From Scatophagus argus (taxonomy: Eukaryota; Chordata; Actinopteri; Scatophagidae): 64,000 nucleotides of DNA. Under the pieces are notes generated by a model. That model was not told the DNA's origin and ran no database searches. It was given only the letters and a program-made list of their open reading frames with translations. Position numbers and translations under genes: made by a program. Below, piece by piece: positions 1 through 12,945 of the stretch (positions are counted from its first letter, which is position 1; each line of letters opens with the position of its first letter). The stretch spans positions 4,107,408 through 4,171,407 of the forward strand of contig NC_058513.1 of assembly GCF_020382885.2 (NCBI RefSeq), in the 5' to 3' direction.

Positions 1-2159
1 CATTAGGCCCCTTAGCACCAACTGAGCAATGGTTTTAACACCATAGTCTATCTGAGGGTTGTTACTGAACTTCTGTGTATCATTTTATGGCCACAGTCTA
101 ACCCATCTGCTATGTCACAAGGCACACATCATCTCAAACTCCTTCCACAGACACGGCAGTGAGCGCTCCACTGGCCTCCACAGTCACCAAATCCCGATCC
201 AGTTGTGCACCTTTGGGATTTGGCAGAACAGGAGATTGGCTGCATGAATGTGCAATGTGCAATGGTGTAAAAGAGTAGTGCCTGTGTTCTGTCTGGGTAA
301 AATCTATGCAGTCCTGGACTGCAGTCACAACAGATCTGATTCCAGTAACTGTCACTTCAGCTAAGCAAGATGGACTTGTTTGTACTCTTCGCCATAATTT
401 ACTCACTGGTGTTCATCCCAGTTATGAACACTTAAATTAATAAAAATGAAAATAAACAAATCCAGACTGTTTTTTTTAAAGTTCTACTTTCTAAGCATGA
501 ATAATTACTGGCTGCCTGATGTCAAAGTCTGTCTCCTCAGTGCTTTGTTTTGGGGTTGTTTCCTGTAGTTCGTATGATAGCGTTCTTAATTCTACCCGAC
601 TGACTGCCACACATTTTTGGGTGGTTTCGATACAGTTAGAGAGATACAACTCAGGACACTTTAACACTTTAAAAAACGACAAGTTTCAAATAAAGTTCCA
701 CAATGGGGGCACAGTTTCTTGCTGGATGGGCCCTGACCCTCAATTTGAGACACTGAATACAGTGAGTGAAAGCTGCTTTATGGCATCTAATTCTGATTTA
801 GGAAATTACAGTGAAATAACCTCGATCCAGAAAGAGTGCTGATGCTCCTGTGAATGGATAACAATTCATATGTAAATTGCTAAATTGCTGTGAATTGGAT
901 ATGAAGGTGACACATTTGTCTGTGTGAGAACAAAGATGGAAAAAGAGGATAAAATTACAGATCAAATTTTTACATATTTCCTGGTCATTCTCCTCTGACT
1001 GCTTTAATCAGTGGCTTTTTGCATTCCCTTTCTTTCTAACACAGTGAAGCACACACTCATCATAGATACAGTGTCATAGAAGTTTAACACAGAAAAACCA
1101 TTACCTCCTCTTACCTTACCTTACCTTACCTTACCTTACCTTACCTTACCTTATCTTTATCAATATGTAGTGTCTTTTTATATTTCTGCAGATTTTGCGG
1201 GGGTGTTTTGGGCTTGTTTAAAAGTGCAAAAGGAAGGATGTGCATGTGTGGGTGTCCAGAGGCAACACACACACAGAAGGACAGTAGAGTGAAAACTTCG
1301 CAAAGTGCCAAGATAAAAGTGAGGAGTTTGAAGAGCCACTTGCCTGACCCCAAGTTCCCTCCAATCACTCCTGACAGAATGAGGAAAAATGAGGAGGAAG
1401 CTGTCAGATACACATCTCTCTCTTCTGTGTCTTTTTTAGTTTCGAGTAATGGAAGTAAGGTATTACTTTGCACTCAGTGGGCTACGACATTATCTACAAC
1501 AACGTGTGAAACAGCACAAATGAAAGGCTGCATGCACATAACATGCAATTACATATTTGCCAACTAAGGAAATTGAATGTGAAATTGCTCTTTTGAAATT
1601 TTCTTTTACTTTATTCGACCCAAGATAATGGGGATGATTTCTGAGAGAGCTTGCTAAAGATTATTGTGATATTTGTGGCTTCAGATTATCACAGTTTGAG
1701 TATTTCATTTTCATAATTCATACTCAGAATTAGCCACTCAGATCAAGTTTCCACCTGCTTGTTTACATCCTTTTTAAACAGAAAAATACTGCCTGTTCTA
1801 CAGCAAGTAGTTAGTCTCACTCAAATATTCACATTTATGAATTAGAAGGCACATAATATATGCACAATGGTGCCAGTGAGTTTAATGAAGAACCTTTTAT
1901 GCATTGTTCACTTTTGCAGTTACTGTCCCTGCCTCTTGAAATGTAATTGTGTCTTTCTCTGCTTTTCTGACAAATCTACACAGGTCTATATACTTCTATA
2001 GTCCTGCATAATCAGAACTGCTGTTGCATAACTTAACATCTGGAGTATAATCTGCACTATTGTTGAGTATATAGCGCTAATATGGCTCTGTCACAATAAC
2101 TGCCCTCAAACTGCAAACTTATCTACTGAACAGTGTCAAAAAATCTGCTGTTTATTAGG
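1..2159. other. single-copy non-coding DNA
   Basis: Only short open frames occur here, with no splice-site support, no recognisable domain and no length above about 120 codons. The composition is AT-rich, as expected for teleost intergenic or intronic DNA. The only structured element is the TTACC microsatellite listed separately. No gene is supported. Confidence 0.7.
1111..1150. repeat. (TTACC)n microsatellite
   Basis: Eight perfect tandem TTACC pentamers are followed by a degenerate TTATC. Nothing suggests a function. LINE tails of the Rex1 type can leave similar pentamer tracts, so it may be the tail of an otherwise eroded LINE. Confidence 0.95.
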
Positions 2160-2300
2160 TAACAGCGGTGAGCTGCCGGATGACTTTAAACCCTGATTTG
2201 CATATCAATTTGCCACAGCCCCTGCTGTTATCAGAGGGAGGGAAGGAGCTACACTGGGCTTGGAATCATCAGACATCTGTACTGATTTGCCACTAAATGT
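2160..2300. promoter_or_regulatory. possible conserved regulatory element with octamer-like site
   Basis: This non-repetitive, non-coding stretch contains ATTTGCAT (an octamer/POU-type motif) inside GATTTGCATATCAATTTGCC, with a GC-balanced flank including CTGCTGTTATCAGAGGGAGG. The mix of homeodomain-like and GATA-like words resembles vertebrate conserved non-coding elements. This is pattern recognition only; no conservation data are available. Confidence 0.2.
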
Positions 2301-2879
2301 TTTAATCATCCAATGGGCCAAAATAGAAGCCCCCAAAAGGTTTCAAAGTTCACAAATTAAAGCTTATTGCGGTGTTTATTTCCAACCTGAAATACTTTGC
2401 TAATCTGCTCTGTCAGGACTATGTGGATGTGCTTTGATCAGATTTGACTGACACACTTTCCAATGTGGAAAAAAAATCTTTTTGAACTTTGTTTTTGAAT
2501 TTTGCTGAATGACAGGTTAAAATAGGTTCTAGAAAGAAGTTAGCAGGGGCTTTGATCAAATGACTGACATGGAATTAAAACCCAATTGCGGTTTCCTTCA
2601 GCACTATGGACCATTGTAGTGCCTTTCAATTTATTGTTTCTGGGTTTAAGGTGCACTTAACTTGACTGTTTTATTTCAGTCTTACTCTTATTAATTTGTT
2701 TTGGCCATTTATAGCACAAAAGCTCCAGTAAATCAGATGTAAATTAGCTGCCCAGTACCAAACAATACCCAATCAAAATGAATAATTAGTGCTGTGAACA
2801 TAGTGGAGTATTTAGTTATTAAAGAACCAAATATTTCTCATAAGTGGCTAAAAAACATGTTGCTAGCTGCTCTGTATAT

Positions 2880-3030
2880 CTGTAGGTAGGTCCAGCAGTG
2901 CTATGAGCTAAAAGCTAACATATGCATGATAACATGACAGTGCTAATATTCTGATATTTGGCAGGCGTTTATCAAGTTTCCCATTGCGGTTTAGCGTGTT
3001 AGCATACTAACATTTGCTAATTAGCATATC
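2880..3030 (+). repeat. fragment of a dispersed fish repeat (GCTAACA/TAGCATGCTAA type)
   Basis: It contains the recurring words GTTAGCATACTAACATTTGC and AATTAGCAT preceded by 'cag..gctaacat'. The same word cluster recurs at 17640-17940, 35490-35765 and around 7260-7440, so it is a dispersed repeat by self-comparison within this window. I cannot name the family. Confidence 0.45.
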
Positions 3031-4189
3031 TATAGCTAGTTAATTTATGTACTTGTCAAAAATATAGCAATCACATCTGATACTAATGATCTGTAAATAC
3101 ATTTTCAAATTTCTGGAGAAAAAAGATGAACAAAAGTAGATCTGACCTGCAGTTAATTATTCATTAAAACATAATTAGACTTATAAGTGTATTGTTAAAG
3201 TAGGCCTACTTCTTAAAAAAAAAAGAAAAAACATGAAAAAAGTGATTAACCCTAGTCATTTCTGTCACCTTTTTTTTGATCCAGAAGCCATATTCCTCAA
3301 CACTTTTAAGGATAAATTTACCAGAGTAGATAAAAGGCTGTTTAGCGTTCCTCATAGAGTAGTTGGCACATCCATAAACCACAGACTTGCCATAATTAGA
3401 TCAAGATTCAAATTCCTGAGTGTGTTTTGCCAGCGGTTGCAGGTGTGCTCTGCATGTGGAATTTTTCAAAAGTATGCAGGAAGGAGCTTCAATTTGAAAC
3501 TTCTAGGAACATCAATACAAGCTGATGGCCAAATGTATGTGACCCTGAATGGAAATAGACGAGTACAATTGATGCAGATGGATTTTCAACTATAGGCTAC
3601 ATCTTCTATTCTGTAGGACTGGAACATGTCAGCCCGACTTTTCCACAGTGTTGCTATGTTTTAAGAATAGAATCCAAACCGAATGAGATACAATGATGAA
3701 ACCATCTGCTGTTGGGGGACAGTTCAACATCCCTGTCACTGAAGAGAATAAGGAATAGGACAGAGAAATCAGAAATGAAGCAAGAATGAAGGAGAAATGC
3801 GGAGGTGAGAGCAAAAAATACAGAGGTGGCTAAGTGACATGAAAACCAAGGAGAGTGATGAAACATGAGGCACGAACGGTGGATAAACAAGCAGAAAATT
3901 CCACAAGATGTTGTACACAATTCATCAACACATGAGGACTGTTGATTATAGCTGACATTTACAAGAGACAAGTGAGCAGTTGTGTGCCTGACAAACTCAC
4001 ATGCTTCTCTTCCACAGGCCTCTTCTTTGGCAAGAGGACAATTAAAATGATGGTGTTTGTAAGGTCATCCTTATTAGTGAGTTAGATAGTTGCCACAAAC
4101 ATGCTTGTCATTGCAGATGTGACATTTAGTGGCCCTGTGGGGAAGCAGGAGTAAAGAAGTGAAGAGAGGAGCTTGTCAGCTCAGGCCTT
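3031..4189. other. non-coding DNA, nothing recognised
   Basis: A 120-codon open frame at 3233-3595 lacks any recognisable motif, splice context or neighbouring exon and is taken as chance. No repeats or RNA genes were recognised. Confidence 0.6.
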
Positions 4190-4400
4190 TTAATGCTCAG
4201 CTCCACTTTAATCTAAAAGACGCACGGCCCCAGATGATTGATGCTCTTCATAATTATTATTGATACTGGCACGTGGCAACTTGGCTTCAGCATGTACTAA
4301 GAGTTAATCAGTGTGTGAGTGTGCCCCTCCATGATTTGGTAATGATGAGCCAATTAGGACAGAAGGCGGCTCCATCCATTCCTCAACGGGATCAGTAGGA
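4190..4400. promoter_or_regulatory. candidate conserved non-coding element rich in homeodomain-like sites
   Basis: The stretch has dense TAAT/ATTA and TGATTGAT words (CTTTTAATG, GATGATTGATG, TAATTATTATTGAT, GGTAATGATG, CCAATTAGG) in otherwise balanced, non-repetitive, non-coding sequence. Such clustering is typical of developmental enhancers in vertebrates. This is inferred from word content only. Confidence 0.25.
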
Positions 4401-6094
4401 GAGTGCGCATCCAAAAGCACATCAGTGCCTGTTCTCAACCACTTCAAATTAGGGATGTCAGGATATCAGAGTATCATGACAAGACTGTTGTGGTTTTCAC
4501 ACAATTTTTCTATTTTTAATCATTTAATAATTTATGGCAATATAGAATAGAAAATCTGAAAATAAAGCTTTTTTGACATGAATGAGCAAATGAATGAAGG
4601 AATTACGGATATAATGTTAGGGACGCCCCAATCAGGGCTTTCTGGCTCCAAGCCTGATTTGAATCTGTTAATGTTGGGTATCTGCTGGTTTTGAGTCCGA
4701 CCAGATATTTATATGCTGATTAAAAATGACTGAAATGATTAATTGAACCTCAAAGCAGTTCACAATCAACTTGATTGATCGAATAGTTACAGCTATAATG
4801 CATAATTACCCAGTATGGTTCCAGACATCTGAATAAGTGTACCAACCTCTGAGTTTTTCAGTGCTTTTAATAGACCTGATGTTGTGCAAAAATAAAAACA
4901 AAGACAAACAAAAGAAAAATAACCAATGGGAGCTTTATATGACTGCAGATGTTCCTGTGCCAGAGCCTTAAAACAGTGAAGTATTTTTTTTTTAAAACAA
5001 CCAGCAAAAGAATAAAATGGTAATTTAGCAAAAAAGGACTGCAGTCATAACATCACTGACAGTCAGTAATGGAATCTTCTTAGATTTATACTTTAACTTT
5101 GTCTTAAGATCGTTTCCAGTGGTGTTAGGTTTGATTTCTAGGATGATGATGAGCATTAAAATCGTTTCTTATGCAGCTTCTAAGACACCTGTGATCTATA
5201 AATGTCAAACTGACTTCAATTTACGGCACGTTTCTTGTAATTACCCTTATATAATGCCTGCACAAATGAGACTTTAATCAGGAATAGCCATGGACCGAAA
5301 GAGAAGATCTAACTTTTTGGAAGATGAGATCATGATGATGGAGAAGAGTGAAACCAGGCAACGAGTTTTATTTGGTTGACTGTTTGGTGCATTGACTAAC
5401 AAAGCCAAACACACAGCTGCAGCGAACGAGGTGTGACTTAAAAACACATCAAGTCTAGACCTTGCTTCAAGATAAGATCATTTCTACAAGTTTGGATTAG
5501 ATTTACTGTTAAACAAAAATCTGAAAAATATACTTTTATATACTGTCAAAGGTTTCCCCTCTTTCTGCTGTCTGATCGAAAATAACAGCATTATCAATCA
5601 TGTAAATCTTCTCCAGATGTCGCGGCTTCACTCTGCGCTCTGTGGATCAAAATGTTCTGCTGGCAGTCGACTTTTCTCCATCTCTGCTGTAAATCTACAT
5701 CCATTCTCTTGCCCTTGATGATGGCATTGTAAATAAGATCGTATTAATACTGTTTCTCCCCCTTTGTTTTTATCATTTGTTGTAAAAAGATATGTCATGG
5801 TTTTCCTCATGTCCTTGAATTTATTTGCGTCCACTCAACACAGTGTAGACAACACAAATACTGGAAATACACAGTGGATTTGTATTATACAGTTACCTGG
5901 GGGTTAATGTTATAAAACATTCACTGTAAAACCCCTGAAGAGGAAGTTCATTGTGAGGATGAACAGCCCATTGACACGATGTGAATTTACTGCAAGTGTT
6001 TATGTTGCCCCAAAGCAAAAAGAAAAAGGAGAAAAAAATCCCGGATTTTTTCATTGAAGAATCCAATTATTCATGATGACATACAGATGCCCCG
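4401..6094. other. non-coding DNA, nothing recognised
   Basis: AT-rich sequence with short chance frames. No domain, splice structure or repeat was recognised. Confidence 0.6.
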
Positions 6095-6140
6095 CGACCC
6101 TGACAGATAAGTGATATAGAAAATGGAAATGGATGGATGG
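6088..6140 (+). repeat. tail remnant of the GGAT-tailed SINE-like repeat
   Basis: The words 'ccccgcgaccctgac' and 'gataagtgatatagaaaatg' followed by GGATGGATGG match the 3' end of the fuller copy at 36443-36800 (same order, a few changes). Only the last roughly 50 bp remain. Confidence 0.7.
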
Positions 6141-7259
6141 ACATAGAGATGTTCTTCCAGAGCTCAGGGATGGACAGACTCTCCTGCTGGGGTGGATTGA
6201 TTATCTTAGACATGCAATTGTCTTGACAAACTCCTCTGGGAGTGAGCTTGGTGCTAACCGGCACCTGCTGGACAGAAGACAAGTATGAGTATTTGCTTGA
6301 CTGGAGGCAGATAGGCTGAAGTCTGTCACTCATCTTGTGAATACTCAAGGCCACAAATCCCTCTTCTGTAAGAACTTCATTCTCTTCTCGGTCCCTGACT
6401 GTCTCACGCAAATAAAAAAGAATGTGTGAGAGTGAAACGCAGTTCTGCAGGGAATAAAGGTAGACTGAAGCACAGTAGTGGCCATGGATGTCTCCCAGGT
6501 TGCAAGGATGCACCGTCTACTTTAGAGATGATACTAAAATGAAAGCTGTATGTTGCTCACAGAGAGAGAGCTGGAGTTAACAGTGTAAATACGATCTAGC
6601 AAGCCAGAATGTGAAAGAGGACACGGTTCTGCAAAATATGATGAATAGTACTGAAGTCACAAGATGAGATTTTGGTTTTGAATCAGGACCATTAAACTGA
6701 TGATCACATCCCTTAATATTCCTCTCAGGTCTACTTTGCAAAGACAGGAGCAACAGCTGCTTATAAACCTGCTTCTCTGGTAAAGCTATTAATAATTTAT
6801 TTATTTGTACATTATTTAATAAGGCTGATGAGCAGAAACTACAGAAACAGAAACGGAATTAGCAAGAATGTAGTACCATGAAGATTCTTTACTTTTACTG
6901 TGACTGTACCTCCAAATGCACTGAACTTTTCCAGTTTTATACCCGAATAAGCACAGGGAGTCTCAAAAAAATCAGCAGAGCCCCAGGAATGGTCTTCACA
7001 GGTTAACAAAAACTGATTATACAGTCTGACACCTGTGCAGAACCAATCCAGCAAACCCCAAAGCTCTCAAGTAGTATCTTTGGTATTCTTAGGCACACAT
7101 GTAGCAGCAAAGTATATACAGAAAATGTCAAAGACAGCAAGGGGCAGGCATCACCGGCAGGAAGCTGTTCAGAGTTTGTAAGGCTGCAGAGGCCCCCACC
7201 CCCACAGACAGAATAAAGCAAGAGTCTAGCAGCTGGGGCTGTGAGCACAGCTGTGCTTT
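6141..7259. other. non-coding DNA, nothing recognised
   Basis: Open frames up to 148 codons on the minus strand (6067-6513) have no recognisable domain and overlap the repeat tail. They are judged non-coding. Confidence 0.55.
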
Positions 7260-7660
7260 GATGTAATGCTGAAGTCGCCCTTTTAACACGTTCATAATGT
7301 TAACAACCTGATGTCAGACAATGTTTACCAATGTTACCTTTTTTGTTTATGGCAAGCTAGCATGCTAGCAACTGATAATTAGCACGCAGTGGCACACATG
7401 GCAACAGTTTTGCAGGGCTATAGTCAAACCAAAGTATAGTTGTACTTCACAAATTAATCTCATGCTGCTTTTAAATAGCCAAAAGTAGACATAACAGGAG
7501 AGTAGGCAGAGATGGAGAGCAACAACAAATTAAATTTGGGAATGGGAATTAGTCCCATTTCTTTTGATGAAAAAATTTAGAGAAAATTGTTGGAGGTGCT
7601 GTAAAGTCAAAGGGATCACCAAATTCCATGACAGTCCAACCAATGCTGGCAGACCAGCCA
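7260..7660 (+). repeat. dispersed fish repeat, eroded
   Basis: Words such as 'gcaagctagcatgctagcaac', 'aattagcac', 'gggatcaccaaattccatg' and 'acattaccatcccta' occur in the same order as in other copies of the dispersed repeat in this window (17640-17940, 27240-27470 reversed). Boundaries are approximate. Confidence 0.45.
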
Positions 7661-7699
7661 AACAACAAAACAACCAACATTACCATCCCTATAGCTGTG

Positions 7700-7965
7700 C
7701 CAACATGTTCTCAGGGGGCAGCTGTGGCCACTAATCATCAGGTCGAGGCATCAATTCAAGCCCCTGCAGTCTAAGTGTCCTTTTGCACGATTCTGAACTC
7801 TTGATTGCTCTTTCATTGGTGTGTGAGTGTTTGTGTGGTTATAGCTCCTGATGAGCAGATGGCACCTTGCATGGTAGCATGTGACACCAGTGCATGTGTG
7901 TGTGTGTGTGTGTGTGCATGGATGAATGCTGGCATGTACTGTGAAGTGCTTTGAGTTCACCATTT
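7700..7965 (+). repeat. fish SINE-like repeat fragment
   Basis: After a degenerate tRNA-like part ('gtcgaggcatcaattcaagcc'), the order of words is that of a common fish SINE body and tail: 'tgatgagcagatggcaccttg', a TG tract, 'gatgaatgctggcatg' and 'gaagtgctttgagt'. A (TG)n tract sits at 7895-7916. The family name is not certain. Confidence 0.5.
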
Positions 7966-8264
7966 CCCATTCTCACCCTTGGCTGTCAGATACAGATGTC
8001 ACACTGACACACCCCTCCTCACATGCAGGCACACAAGTACCCTTTAGCTCCCCCCTTTGCTCTGATCTTCTCCTGTCAGGCATTTTTGGAACCAAATAGT
8101 TCTGGGGACTCTCTGAGAGGAAGTGCCCACTGGAGGGGCTCGTCTGAAAACTCAGTGCCTTCAAGGGCTTTTTTTTTTCTTTGCATTTGCACTACTAATT
8201 GGAACACTACAGTGACATAAGAGCATCGGTGGTTGGTATAGCACTGTCGCTTCTGCAGGACATA

Positions 8265-8282
8265 CAACAACAACAACAACAA
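8265..8282. repeat. (CAA)n microsatellite
   Basis: Six tandem CAA-type triplets follow 'cata'. Confidence 0.9.
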
Positions 8283-10369
8283 TTTGATGGTTGTTTGTCT
8301 TTGTTTTGTTAAGTTTTAAATTTTAAGTTACCAGCTTTGGTTTATAGAGCTAACATTTCACATGGGCATATGCCAGGACTGTACTGCATTATTATTTTGG
8401 CAATTATGGCAATTACTCACCACTTAACATTCCTCTTGTGCTGGTAGAGCGATCTAGTCTAAAGATGGAGCTAAAAACGTCCCTTAAAATGGTGTTCTAA
8501 GAATTCCTATTGTTACCAGTTTCATTGAAGCTGATTGGTTTACATAGGAACTTTAAAGCCCAGTGCATCAGACACTATAAAGCATGTTTGAGTTCGGATA
8601 CAGAGGGACATAGCAAAAACAGTGGTATCTGACACAACAACCACACAACTCTGAGTACAGTCAGCTCTGTTATAATTATCTGTCATTATTTTAGTGTGTA
8701 AGGCTTTCACCTTGATTGCTGGCATTTAGATGTGCAAAAGCGAGCATGTGGGAGAAGGCATGTGCTTCGATGGGCAGCGATGGGCACAAAATCCCTGGTT
8801 GTGCTATGTTCTGGAAGAGATGTAGACCCTGAATGAAAAACAGACATAAAAAATGATAAGTGTGCATTTAAAGCACAGTGTCCTGTCTTCAGCTCAGAAT
8901 GAGGCCTCTGAGTAAGCTGCACAGCCTTGAGACAGATGTGCTTGAAAAAAGACATGAGACATGGTGGCTAGAAAATCCCTTTAAATGAATTAGTACTGGA
9001 GCAGATACAGAAAAATGGAAAGGAAAAAACAATATACAAAGACATAAATTAAACAATGACTTGGAGACAGACAAATCAGCTCAAATGAGGCAGAAACTAA
9101 ATGAAGATAAACTCAGGCATAAGTGGAATTTATTTAAATTATAAGTCATGGTGGATAGTGATTCATAATAAGGGATAATGAAGTCAAATAAGTTCAGGGG
9201 CACTTTGTCTATGTATTAGTTTTGCAACAGTCCCTGACAGTACTTATGTATTACAATAAACAAAAATAAAAATAGAATAAATGATGCTACACATCTTAGC
9301 GCTTTTGTTATGTGCTGCTGTGCTGCATGACACAGCGTAGACTAACACAACATGACACAACAGGACATTAGGTGATGAGGTGCTATGAGGCACAAAAAGT
9401 GTTACGTCCCACTTTAAGCAAAAGTGACGTTTTGGGAAATGGGAGTGGTGTTGATCGAAGACTCCTGTAGAAAGCGAATAAGTGTGTTTCCCAAAATGTA
9501 TTCCTTAAGACCTGAGTCGTTCTGTGACGGGACAGCAACGTCATGAGACTTCTGCATGAACGAGCAATATATTGTGTTAAATATCTAGTGAAGGGCTGTC
9601 TTGACTTCCTACTTCTCACAAGGTTACTTTCAAAATATTCCAGGTGGCTGACCTTTGATGTGTAGATGGAGGACATGAGTCACAGTGATGTCTCCTGTAA
9701 ACAGCACTGTAAAGTTCTCAAACTGACATCTTTGGCCCTGGAACAGTCATGCCTTTTAAGACCAGCTGTATATATTCGGGGTGCACTTACACGCCCAGTA
9801 GTTTTCTTTTCAATACGTGTTAAAATGTAGTTTGGAAACCCATTAAGTGACTCAAGCTAAGAGTGAATGCACCATTATTACTTACTGATCAAGTGCAAAT
9901 ATCATTAACTTAACTGCAATAAGTACCACTGGGTATGTGGAGTTAAGATAGAACATATTCACTAAAAACCTCTGAATCATGCTGATTGAGTGTATGCCAG
10001 CACAATACACCAATAGGTAACACAGCTGCTCATTTTGTACGGCAAGCTTCCCAGTATTGGAAGATACTTCTCAGAAATGTGCTGCTCTCAAAAACTACAA
10101 AAACTCTAAATCTTTTACCAGCACTGTACCCATTATTATAAAAGAAAAGTAATAATAATGACAAAAAGTTAAGGCTTGTCCCCTGAGTGATCTGTGCTGT
10201 AATAATAGCATAAGAAAGAAAGAAGCAGATTGGAAATTAAAATAACACCCCTGCACTTTCTATTGTACTGCAACAATTCCTCAGAAATGCCAAAGTCAGG
10301 TTTTCAAAGAAGCGAAAAGGTTGGGGGTAATACATTAGAGGGATGATTCATTTGTGGAGAGCAGCCGAT
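8283..10369. other. non-coding DNA, nothing recognised
   Basis: Only short chance frames occur (61-97 codons), with no supported exon, repeat or RNA gene. Confidence 0.6.
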
Positions 10370-10490
10370 GACGTGGGAATTTGCGGTGAGGCGGCCGGAG
10401 AGCAGCTGTCGGGGCATTGTTTGAGCCAGCCGGCACGCGCTCTGTAATTACATCTGTGCTCTCACACCTGCAGCCTATACAGACAAAGTT
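10370..10490. promoter_or_regulatory. candidate conserved non-coding element (local GC-rich island)
   Basis: A short GC-rich patch with several CpG (GATGACGTGGG, GAGGCGGCCGGAGAGC, GCCGGCACGCGC) lies inside AT-rich DNA and runs into GTAATTACATC. It contains a CRE-like TGACGT and a homeodomain-like TAATTA. It stands out from the flanks and is neither repeat-like nor coding. The regulatory role is an inference. Confidence 0.25.
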
Positions 10491-11266
10491 AGGATGGAAG
10501 AGTGTGAAAGACAAAGCAACAGAGACAAGGGGAGTTACCTCGTTATGTGATGAAACATCCCCAATCCCTTCTAAATGAAATTTGTGATGAAAAGATTGAT
10601 AACATCTGTACTGCTGCTGTGCCAGCTTTGTCTTTCTTCATGTTTGACTCAAAACGTGCTCTGAAGTATCAAGAAGTATTTTTGCAAGTTTTAAATAACT
10701 GGAGCCATGCATCTCTGACAGAGAACATACTGTATGACATCTCATAACCATGTACTTTAGACGCAGATATTCTGAATGGGACGAGTTTTGCTCTTGAATC
10801 TTAGTGGATTTGATTCACTACGTGAACATATTGCAGGGGAGTTGCACAAAAAACCCAGCTTTCCTCCTCAGGCTCTTTGATTTACATTTTTTGTCATTCA
10901 GTCAGCACTCATTCAGAGTTACTCATTATAAACTTAGTGTAGATTGAGTGTATTTTACCTCAGCTAGAGGCAGCAGAGTGTGAGGCCGAGCATGTTTACT
11001 ACTGTCTACTGAGTTTCATTGCAGCAGCATGAAAAATGTGGCAGAACCGTGGCCATTAAACTTCTCCAGAACATCACAATCACTCATCATCCCCAGGGTT
11101 GGAAAGAAGAAAAAAAAACAAACAAACATAAATTTGTATTCTTTTGGGGAATTTTCATTAATTTTTAATTAAGCTGTTCTAGCTGTCGCGACACGAACTG
11201 TTACTTGCAATTAACTGTACTTCAACTCCATATTTAGCTTTTCAATTGAGTTTTTTTCTTACTTAT

Positions 11267-11590
11267 CTACACTATATAGACAAAAGTAATGGGTCGGCTG
11301 ACCATTACCCCAACAGGGACTTTAATGACATCATGTTCTAAATACACAGACAGCTTTGCAGCTATAACAGCTTCCGCTCTTCTTTGAAGGCTTTCAACAA
11401 GATTTCAGAGTGTTTCTGTGGGAATTTTTGCCCATTCATGCAGCAAAGCATTTGTGGGGTCAGACACTGATGTTGGACCAAAAGGCCTGACTCACAATCT
11501 CTGCATTAAGCATTAAGATTTCCCTTCACTGGAAGTAATAGGCTGAGTCCAACCTCTTAAAAACAGCCCCATGCCACACCTGAATTTAAT
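11267..11590 (-). mobile_element. Tc1-like transposon deletion derivative (copy 1)
   Basis: It begins CACTATATAGACAAAAGTAA, the terminal inverted-repeat signature of a common fish Tc1-like family. It then has the reverse complement of transposase 3' coding sequence ('gcagctataacagcttcc', 'gtgggaatttttgcccattc', 'ttcccttcactgg'). The interior is largely missing, so it cannot encode a transposase. The outer right terminus is eroded. Confidence 0.75.
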
Positions 11591-12407
11591 AATAAAACTG
11601 TTTGATTATGGTTGAAAGCATCAAATACAAATTAGTTTATTTCTTAGTTTTTACTTGTTTTTTATTAACATAATTTTGGTCAAACTGCAGGGCACCCTTG
11701 GGTGTTGTATAGCACACTAGCTGAGAACCAGTTTGATAAATGACTCAGGTTGACATATATTTTCCGGTTACAAGGCTGAAACTTAAATTCATCCTTGTTC
11801 ACTTGGTCACAGATTGATGTCTACCGTGTCCCCAAAATGCCAATTTGTTTCTGAAGATACACCAAACAAACAAATCACACATGACAAATTCATGGCAAAT
11901 GTTGAATATAAAAGATGAATTTTGTAAAATCATACTGAATGTAGTCAAATATTTTGACTAGATATTGTAGCATATTGCCAATTACCGGTTGTTTCCTGCC
12001 ACTTAAACAAAGCCAGTAGAAGTGGAAAAAAAAAACCAAACCATGATTGTGCCAGCAATTGGCAGGGTCTCTTCCTATCAGTTCCAAACAATTTAATGCT
12101 AGCTTGGTTATTGTTTGCACATTTACTCAAAGTCATAGACATGATGATGTCCACAAGAGACAGAGTTAGACTCTGTCACAGTGCAGCTCTTGACAAAAAA
12201 GTCCCAGCTTGAGTAAGGCATGAAAGAGACAAGTCTAAGTGAGTGAAGCAGCCCAGTATATCAACTCTATAATTAACTTCAGTGGCAGATTAAGGTGCAC
12301 TCTAAATGACACTTTGTCTGGGGCCCTGCACCCATCCAACAGTATCTGATAAACACAACCTGAATTTCTGACAGGTTTGAAACAATAGCCTGCTGGTGAT
12401 ATGACAT

Positions 12408-12411
<4 letters not shown>

Positions 12412-12453
<42 letters not shown>
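12412..12453. repeat. (CA)n microsatellite
   Basis: About 20 uninterrupted CA dinucleotides. Confidence 0.95.
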
Positions 12454-12456
<3 letters not shown>

Positions 12457-12699
12457 GTACAAGGTTCAAACACACAGATTGTGAAATACCTGTCGAAATA
12501 ATTACAAAGCTTCTTTGGTACCACTGGTGTTTAAAATGACAAATCCAGCCAGCTGTGGAAAGTGAATCCCCTCTGAGTAGCAGACGAAAATCAAAGATGA
12601 GGCCTAATCAAAGAAAGCTGAGAGGAACCCAGTGGATTTGTGTCACTGTACTGGGCTTTTCCCAAAGCAACAGACATGGGCCTGCAAAAGTCTATCAAC

Positions 12700-12945
12700 T
12701 TACACTATATAGACACAAGTATTGGGGCATCTGGCCACTACACTAGCAGGGACTTTAGTGGCATCACATTCTAAATACACACACAGCTTTGCAGCTATAA
12801 CAGCTTCCACTCTTCTGGTAAGGTTTTCCATAAGATTTTAGAGTGTTTCTGTGGGAATTTTTGCACATTCATGCGGCAGAACATTTGTGAGGTCAGACAC
12901 TGATGTTGGATAAAAAAGGCCTGGCTTGCAATCTTGGTCCCAGTA
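12700..12945 (-). mobile_element. Tc1-like transposon deletion derivative (copy 2)
   Basis: It starts ACACTATATAGACACAAGTA and follows copy 1 closely ('agggactttagtggcatcac', 'gcagctataacagcttccac', 'tctgtgggaatttttgcac', 'gtcagacactgatgttgga'). It shares the same derived 5' part as copy 1, so both come from one non-autonomous subfamily. It is truncated after the shared part. Confidence 0.75.

Noticed and set aside
6067..6513. 148-codon minus-strand frame
   Set aside because: No domain, no splice context, and its end lies in a SINE-like repeat tail.
12235..12524. Frames with long Val-Cys runs
   Set aside because: Translation of the (CA)n microsatellite.
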